Source: Lotus japonicus
Taxonomy: Eukaryota > Streptophyta > Magnoliopsida > Fabales > Fabaceae
DNA length: 64,000 nucleotides
NCBI RefSeq assembly: GCF_012489685.1
Contig: NC_080043.1
Location: 47,011,127 to 47,075,126, forward strand
Reading direction: 5' to 3'
Part shown: positions 58,482 to 64,000 of the stretch, in pieces
Numbering within the stretch: position 1 is the stretch's first letter
How the letters are laid out: each line of letters begins with the position of its first letter
Made by a program: the position numbers and the translations under genes
Notes under the pieces: model-generated
Seen by the model: only the letters and a program-made list of their open reading frames with translations
What the model was told of the DNA's origin: nothing
Database searches by the model: none

Positions 58482-60616
58482 GTCAATCTGCAAGTGCACA
58501 GATATCTCCGGGTTTTAATTTATCGAACCACAGGGAATTGGAATACGAATTCAGTTTAAGATTCAAGTCTAAGGTTGAAAAGCAAGTAAATTCAGTTTTA
58601 AGGTTGATTGTTTCTTGAGTTTGTAAAAAGACAAGTAATCAAGTAGTAAAGCGATTGAAAAAAAACAGAGATTAGATTGCCTTGGGTTCTTGCTCAACAA
58701 ATTCAGTTTTAGCAAACCTTCCTATTCAATTAATCCTGAGTCTCTCCTTGATGTTCTAGCCTAGATAGTCATCATTCGATGCCTCGTAAAGAAAACCCTT
58801 CCTAACCAATAGATAGGTTCAATTCCTTGATAACCTAAACAATTGCTAGGAGCACTAAACATACAAATCAGGCCAACAAACCCCAACCCTTCCTCTATTC
58901 CTAGCAGCAAGTATAGAAGGAGTAATCTCACAACAAGTCCCAATTCTATAACAAACTATCGTTATGATTATAGAAAAGTAAGAAGCTAGCATGCATTCAA
59001 GCTTGAAAGATAAAGCATAGAAGTGAGATTCAAGGGTTTACTCAGAACTTCATGAATAGAAAAGGATTGATAGCTAAAACATCCAAAGTCTTACAAAGAA
59101 CCCAAAACAAAAGGGGTTTTAGCCAAGCATGGCTATGAAATCCATGCTAGAAGATAAAGATAAAACCTGGAACATGAGACCTAGGGAAGGCTCCCAAAGC
59201 TTCAGAACTCCAGCTCTCTCTTCTAACTTATGTAAAAATTGATAAAAATGACAAAAGGTACAAAAGAAATGGCAAAAAGCCTATTTAAAGGCTAACAGGT
59301 CGAGTCTGGGCGCTCAGGCGCCGATTTAGAGCGCCTGAGCGCCAATTGCACTTAAAAAACATGCTCTCTGGACCAATTGGCGCCTAGGCGCCCATCCCCC
59401 AGCGCCTAGGCGCTTGAGCTCGCTTGAAAAGGGCTTTTTGGCTTCTGAAACTCCTCTTTTCAATCCTCTTTAAGTTTTCCATCAATTCTATGCTTATTGG
59501 CCTTCTTCCTTCTTCAGTTCCTGATCTGAAACTTAACCAACAAGCCAAGGAAAATTCTAGAAGCTCAAAGAGCTTATTAGCACATGAGATCCTTCAATTA
59601 ACACAACAAAACTATGCAAGTCCTAAACTTTACCCAAAATGCAAGAAAACTCCCTATAAAACTACTAAATTACCAAAACAAAATAAAGACTAAAGAAAAG
59701 ATAAAAATGCATGAGAATGCATGAAACACTACATGAGACTCAACAAAAAGACTCAAAACACACAGATAAATGACCCTAAAAACACTACTAAATCCGGGTC
59801 ATCACACCACTATACTCAACGACAGCTCGTCCTCGAGCGTAAATAACACTCGCTTGCCCTCAAGCGCAAGAAATGCTCCCAAACAAGTGCTCTCAACAAG
59901 GAATACTTCACAAAAACAGGGGGACAAAGTAATCACAGCTAGTTCCAAGAGAAAGACTCAACAACCTACTTCATGCATCTTTTGAAAAGAGAAGAGTGTA
60001 GAGTCCATTCATGAGAACATATAGATCTAAAAATCCTAGGATGAGATGTTCATTTAGTGAACTGAGCACACAAACAAGTTCATAGGTCCTGAATGTCATT
60101 CACTCAATAGCAACAAAGATCAAACATGCAAATATTCAAAGAGACTTCCATACGGGTTGAAACATTGGCTAGGTAAAACATGATGGTGGTTGGTCCCTAA
60201 GGGAAAACTAGGCTTTCAAGCACACTGAGTGTGGTCCTCTTCTAATAACCCCGGAGCTTACAACACACTTTTTTTGCACAAGTCTCTTGCACCCACCTTT
60301 TCAAACCCTTTTTTTTTTCCTTTTTTTTTCAACTCCAACTTTTGGTTAGGAGTTCTTTTTCTTTCTTTTTTTTCCACTGTTTTTTCCTTTGGGGCAAGAG
60401 ACTATTTCTCATTTTTCCAGCTCCATACAACACAACAAGGACCATCACTCCCCCAATATTCCAACCAAACATCCATCCCAAACTTTTGGCTACAAAAAGA
60501 TTCTCCAATTAAGCTCAAATGGGACAACTAAGGGCAATGTTCAACCACAAACTCAGAATCTCAAGAAATCCTATAAGTCTCAAGAATAAAACAGAAATTA
60601 CTAAGCATGCTATGAG
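58482..60616. repeat. Unclassified repeat-like non-coding segment
   Basis: Breaks the CopA-3 gag on the left and abuts the CopB envelope-like C-terminus on the right. No convincing ORF. Holds GC palindromes at 59308-59421 and a T/C-rich tract at about 60270-60410. It may be part of an LTR element's untranslated region, but I could not find matching ends or a target duplication. Confidence 0.4.
59308..59421. repeat. Cluster of ggcgcc palindromes
   Basis: gcgctcaggcgcc pairs with gcgcctgagcgc after a 9-nt loop. A second group has the perfect palindrome ggcgcctaggcgcc and, 9 nt on, gcgcctaggcgc. They stand out in AT-rich surroundings. Confidence 0.85.
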
Positions 60617-61383
60617 TGAAATTAACGCAGAATCCTGAGACTGAAACTCTTCAACCAAACCCTGAGACCAATAACTCTGCACATCAAACTCTGCAGATTT
60701 GTTCTCCCTCTGAAGTTGCCAACAACAACCACTCCTCATCACCTGAACCAAACCTTTCCCTTATTCCCTACACTTACTCTGGACCAACCACCCTTCTTGA
60801 CTGTATCAATGCATTTAATCATGAAGCATCATTAAGGATCAGCAATGTGCATGGTCGCACTGACCTAAGTGCAAGTCCAAACGTGGTTGTTGAAGAATGG
60901 GAACGTCTGTGTTCTTGGATGGTTGACCAAGTTCCTCCAATGATGGGGTTTCTCAACTCTGAGAAGGCAAAATATGTTGAAGCTGCTACTCAACCTCTCA
61001 GACGAAGAGAACTTCTGGCTGAACAGCAGATAAGGGAACAGCTCTACTCTACTATTGAAGAAGCACGAAAGAAGAAAGAGTAAAAAGAAGAAGCTGCAAG
61101 GATTGAAAAAGAGCAACGTGAAGCTGCAAGGTTACAAACTCTGGAACAAGCTGCTCAACTTCAAGCTGAAGCTGAGGTTCTCAGAAATCAAGCTTTTAGC
61201 ATTATTCCAGTTGCTTCTGCATCAGGTCAAGCTTCTCACTCTGATCAAGCTACAACATCTGTTCCACCTCAGTCAGATCCTAGGATTGATCTCATTGAAC
61301 AACGCCTTGACTCTCATGATGCCATTCTTCAAGAGCTAAAGTAGATGTGCACAGAGCTTTTACGGAGAACACCCAATCCTTAG
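60617..61383 (+). pseudogene. Envelope-like ORF C-terminus, probably CopB
   Basis: Reads SPEPNLSLIPYTYSGPTTLL, NAFNHEASLRISNVHGRTDL and a Glu/Lys/Ala coiled coil, ending ELLRRTPNP. Stops at 61081-61083 and 61342 or so. Diverged from subfamily A by about as much as the N-terminal piece at 36545-37718, and in the same orientation, so I take it as the other half of CopB. Confidence 0.8.
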
Positions 61384-61413
61384 ATTTTAGGAACTCTCTC
61401 TTCTTATATGTTT

Positions 61414-61940
61414 TGGTCCCCGACGTTTACCAATGCCACGATTTTGGTCCCCCACCTAATTTAATTACATGGATGGTCCCCGACGTTGTAGGCTGCGTGC
61501 AATGTTAGTTCTACCGTTTATTTCTTAATGGAGGAGGCTTACGTGGACGTCTAGTTGGAGAGAAAAAGGAGATCTGAGGAGAGATGGGAGCACGTGAGTA
61601 TCACGTGAACTCACGTGAACCTTATATGAACCCATTATACCCAAATCTGAAACCCTAGAGATCTAAATCGCGTTACCCTCTTCGTTCCAGGGAGGTCAGA
61701 GGTTTGGGTATAATGGGTTCAGATAAGGGTCACGTGATACTCACGTGCTTCCGTCTCTCCTCATACCTCATTTCTCTCTCCAACTAGAGGTCCACGCAAG
61801 CCTCCTCCATTAAGAAATAAACGGTAGGACTAACGTTGCACACGACCTACAACGTCGGGGACCATCCATGTAATTAAATTAGGTGGGGGACCAAAATCGT
61901 GGCATTGGTAAACGTCGGGGACCAAAGTTGCAATTAAGCC
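61414..61940. mobile_element. Fold-back MULE-like MITE (527 bp), TSD tatatgttt
   Basis: Two arms, 61414-61648 and about 61698-61940, are inverted copies, with a loop of about 50 bp. TIR core ggtccccgacgtttaccaat. 9-bp duplication tatatgttt at 61405-61413 and 61941-61949. The right end has about 16 extra terminal bases (aagttgcaattaagcc) that the left arm lacks. No ORF. Five cacgtg motifs lie at 61591, 61602, 61612, 61731 and 61742. It sits in CopB's 3' non-coding region. Confidence 0.85.
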
Positions 61941-61949
61941 TATATGTTT

Positions 61950-62120
61950 TTATTTTAATCAAACTATGTTTTCTTCTCTCTACTTTTTATGTTATGTTTT
62001 TCTATTACATTTCCCATTATGTGCTGCATATTAGTTGTTCATCATAAAATGTTTTAAAATTAATCAACAAACAACCGTTTTTTTTATTAATGGCAATATC
62101 ATACATTTGCATCGTTACAA
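61950..62120 (+). other. CopB 3' non-coding, between envelope-like ORF and antisense ORF
   Basis: AT-rich continuation of 61384-61404 after the MITE. Counterpart of 8019-8209. No ORF. Confidence 0.6.
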
Positions 62121-62510
62121 TTAAAAAGGATGATTTCTCCTCAAGTTCCCACATTCTCTACGCATCGCTGCTTTCTCTAGCTCCAGACGATGTTGCTCAT
62201 ATTCCAGACGATTCAAGGTCAGACGAAGCTCCTGCTTCTCAGGACCCTCTGCCATGGACACCAGTGCGTCCCCCACTTCCTGTCTCCTCACCATGTTATC
62301 CAGCTCCCGCTGGAAGAGGTCATGTAGCTCCTCTACAAAGGCAAGGAAGTCTCTGAGGATTGTGTCCATTTCTGGACTCAGATCCATTCCCAAGAGCCGG
62401 TTGGTCAGATCATACACTGTTGGCTCCTCTGGATGGCGCATGTTAAAGAACAAACTTTCATCAAATGCCTTCCTTCTTAGCTCTTCGATACAATCTATGT
62501 AGGAATCCAT
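62121..62510 (-). CDS. Antisense small ORF (aORF) of CopB, intact (129 aa)
   Basis: Starts MDSYIDCIEELRRKAFDESL and ends LRRNHPF. About half of the first 70 residues match the CopA-3 copy, including EELRRKAF, RHPE and FLAFVEE, while codons often differ only in the third base (gcc ttt gta gag gag against gcc ttc gtg gag gaa). It has no stop although the CopB sense ORFs around it are full of stops. Same place and orientation as in subfamily A. Predicted helical, charged; function unknown. Confidence 0.75.
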   Translation of the reverse strand: MDSYIDCIEELRRKAFDESLFFNMRHPEEPTVYDLTNRLLGMDLSPEMDTILRDFLAFVEELHDLFQRELDNMVRRQEVGDALVSMAEGPEKQELRLTLNRLEYEQHRLELEKAAMRRECGNLRRNHPF

Positions 62511-62671
62511 TGCTAGTTGTGTTTTTCTGTATCTGGGATGTGAAGACTGTTATGCTTTCACCGCTATTTATAAGCTCAATTCAGTCTCCAGGCGTTAATG
62601 CTGAAGCTGTTTCTCGAGGATAAGTTATTGGTAACTGAAGCTTCTCTTTACTCCCGTGGCCGGTGGTAAAC
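62511..62671 (-). promoter_or_regulatory. Putative promoter of the antisense ORF (CopB)
   Basis: Minus strand: gtttaccaccggcca, gagtaaagagaag, cagttaccaataactta, cctcgagaaac, gcattaac, then TATA cttataaatag (62564-62574), about 55 bp before the ATG. The modules match both subfamily A copies despite divergence between them. Confidence 0.62.
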
Positions 62672-62672
62672 G

Positions 62673-63892
62673 TGTAAGATCAAGATTTGGTCATGTGGTA
62701 CAACTCTATGTTTTGATGATAACAAGTATTTATTTGTGGATGAACAACTATGATACTCTAATGTTTGTCTTGAGTGTTTTGACAAACAGGTTCTGATTCT
62801 GACACCAGAAGATCTGAAGATCAGAAGATCTGAAGATAAGAGGATCTGAGGATCAGAGGATCTGAAGATCAGAGGATCTGAGGATCAGAGGATCTGAGGA
62901 TTAGAGGATCAGAGGATCTGAGGATCAGAGGATCAGAAGATCAGAGGATCAGAAGATCTGAGGATCAGAAGATCTGAAGACCAGAAGCTCTGAGGGACCA
63001 GAGGCTCTGAAGGTCCAGAAGCTCTGAAGGTCCAGAAGCAGAAGTTACGAAGGTTAGAGGATCCAAGCATCCCTCTGACTCTGATCACCAAGCTTTACAA
63101 GTTCCAACATGAAGCATAACTCTGATCAGAAGTCATTGGTTAAAGGCAAATGTCTCTATCAAGAAGTACAAGAGAAGTGTACTATTCTGACAAGCCTACC
63201 TACCAAGGTTCAGCCACAGCAGGTTCTGGAAGTTCCAGAAATGCCCTCCAACGGTCATATTCTCTCAACAGAAATATCCTTTGCACCTTGGACTATAAAA
63301 GGCTGAAGAAAAGAAGAAAGCCAAGAGAGAGAAACCAAGAGCTGCAATACAAGAAAAGATTCAAGCCTCTACTTTCTTCATCTGCTCTTATTTAGTTTAC
63401 ACTCAGCTTATTTAGAAGCAAACCTTTGTAAACACCAACCTCAAACAGTTGTTTGATTTTCCTTAAGGGACCGGGTAGGTCAGTATCCTTAAGAAGACTA
63501 AGAGAGTGAATCTTAGTGGTGATTCCTTTAGGAGATCAAGGTTGATCGGATCCTAGAGAAGACTAAGAGAGTGAATCTTAGTGATAGCTAAGTCAGTGTA
63601 TTGTTAGTCACTTGTAGGTTTCAAGTGCAGTTGTAATAATTATCTGATTAGTGGATTGCCTTCATTCTAAGAAGGAAGAAATCACCTTAACGGGTGGACT
63701 GGATTAGCTTGAGGGATTTATCAAGTGAACCAGGATAAAATACTTGTGTGCTTCTCTCTTCTCTCTATCTTTTTCGCTGCACCATCTATCTTAGAGAAAC
63801 CGAAAAGATTTACCTTAAATCTTAAAGGGAAAGTTTTTTATATTGAAAACGCTATTCAACCCCCCCCCTTCTAGTCGTTTTTCACACCTTCA
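62673..63892 (+). repeat. 5' LTR of CopC (1220 bp), mosaic
   Basis: tgtaagatcaag to cacaccttca. U3 holds an array of gatcagaggatctga units (about 62805-62985). A 26-bp motif is repeated at 63493-63518 and 63558-63583; the DNA before the first copy is B/C-like and that before the second is A-like. TATA-like gactataaaag near 63292; C-run near 63871. Confidence 0.93.
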
Positions 63893-63966
63893 ATTGGTAT
63901 CAGAGCGCAAGTTCTGATTACCACACTTAACAGTGTTCAGTAGATCCGGGCCAGTGTGAAAAACTC
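63893..63966 (+). promoter_or_regulatory. CopC primer binding site and leader
   Basis: tggtatcagagc at 63895-63906, initiator Met-tRNA type, then a leader (gcaagttctgattaccaca) like the one at 23491. Confidence 0.94.
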
Positions 63967-64000
63967 ATGGATTCCACCACTACTACAAGCAAATATCAAT
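63967..64000 (+). CDS. gag: CopC Gag, first 11 codons (partial)
   Basis: ATG at 63967 in the same place relative to the PBS as in CopA-2; reads MDSTTTTSKYQ before the window ends. Confidence 0.75.
   Translation, partial: MDSTTTTSKYQ

Larger units (their letters stand above)
62673..64000 (+). mobile_element. CopC: third copia subfamily, 5' LTR, PBS and gag start (runs off window)
   Basis: Starts directly at the upstream edge of the CopB antisense promoter. Followed by PBS and a leader like that of CopA-2, so this is a 5' LTR of a further element or a tandem LTR structure. The right end is outside. Confidence 0.9.

Noticed and set aside
58761..59693. 60-89 codon ORFs in the unclassified segment as host gene exons
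   Set aside because: No similarity to any protein family I recognise and no splice-site pattern linking them.
60229..60589. ORFs in the T/C-rich part of the unclassified segment
   Set aside because: Phe/Ser-rich products of low-complexity DNA.

Overview
The window is plant nuclear DNA made almost entirely of nested LTR retrotransposons. I found no host protein gene, tRNA or rRNA gene. The evidence is that all long ORFs are Ty1/copia or Ty3/gypsy proteins, the primer binding sites match plant initiator Met-tRNA, and LTRs are 1.2 kb (copia) or 3.7-4.0 kb (gypsy). The copia elements have the Maximus/SIRE layout: gag, PR-INT-RT-RH, a long 'envelope-like' ORF, then the LTR. They look most like legume (Fabaceae) families, but the host is an inference and the species cannot be named. 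A 100-N block at 10785-10884 marks a scaffold gap.

Layout. (1) 1-10598, plus strand: copia element CopA-1, cut by the window edge inside gag, ending in a full 3' LTR. (2) 10599-10784: scrap of a defective gypsy family (GypN), then the gap. (3) 10885-34078, minus strand: autonomous chromovirus-type gypsy GypT with an intact 1472-aa polyprotein. Its 5' LTR is split by copia element CopA-2 (22262-32637), which has an intact 1419-aa Gag-Pol ORF. The right edge of that insertion is rearranged into a 0.34-kb inverted repeat. (4) 34079-34792: copia integrase scrap, minus strand. (5) 34793-37718 and 60617-62672: two halves of a diverged copia element, CopB, plus strand. (6) 37719-58481, minus strand: CopA-3, nested in CopB. 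CopA-3 is itself interrupted by GypN-2 (40117-50429, TSD ggatc) and by a filler made of a copia LTR plus 69 bp of gypsy LTR (54755-56039). (7) 58482-60616: unclassified non-coding repeat. (8) 61414-61940: fold-back MULE-like MITE. (9) 62673-64000: 5' LTR, PBS and first gag codons of a third copia subfamily, CopC.

Two things stand out. First, the copia elements carry a small ORF on the opposite strand between the envelope-like ORF and the 3' LTR. It codes for about 129 helical, charged residues. Its protein is kept between diverged subfamilies mostly through third-position changes, and three copies share an upstream block with a TATA box. It looks like a real antisense accessory gene with its own promoter. 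Second, CopA-2 differs from CopA-1 and CopA-3 by the exact absence of a 643-nt GT...AG segment, whose loss fuses gag in frame to pol. CopA-2 therefore looks like a reverse-transcribed spliced RNA, which suggests splicing as a way to set Gag against Gag-Pol.

Other points: two GypN copies share the same lost protease aspartate, so a defective family was probably mobilised in trans by a GypT-like partner. The GypT LTR carries a 160-179 codon ORF. The pol-env spacer keeps a small stem with MYB-like cores in front of a pyrimidine-rich leader. All comparisons were made by eye.
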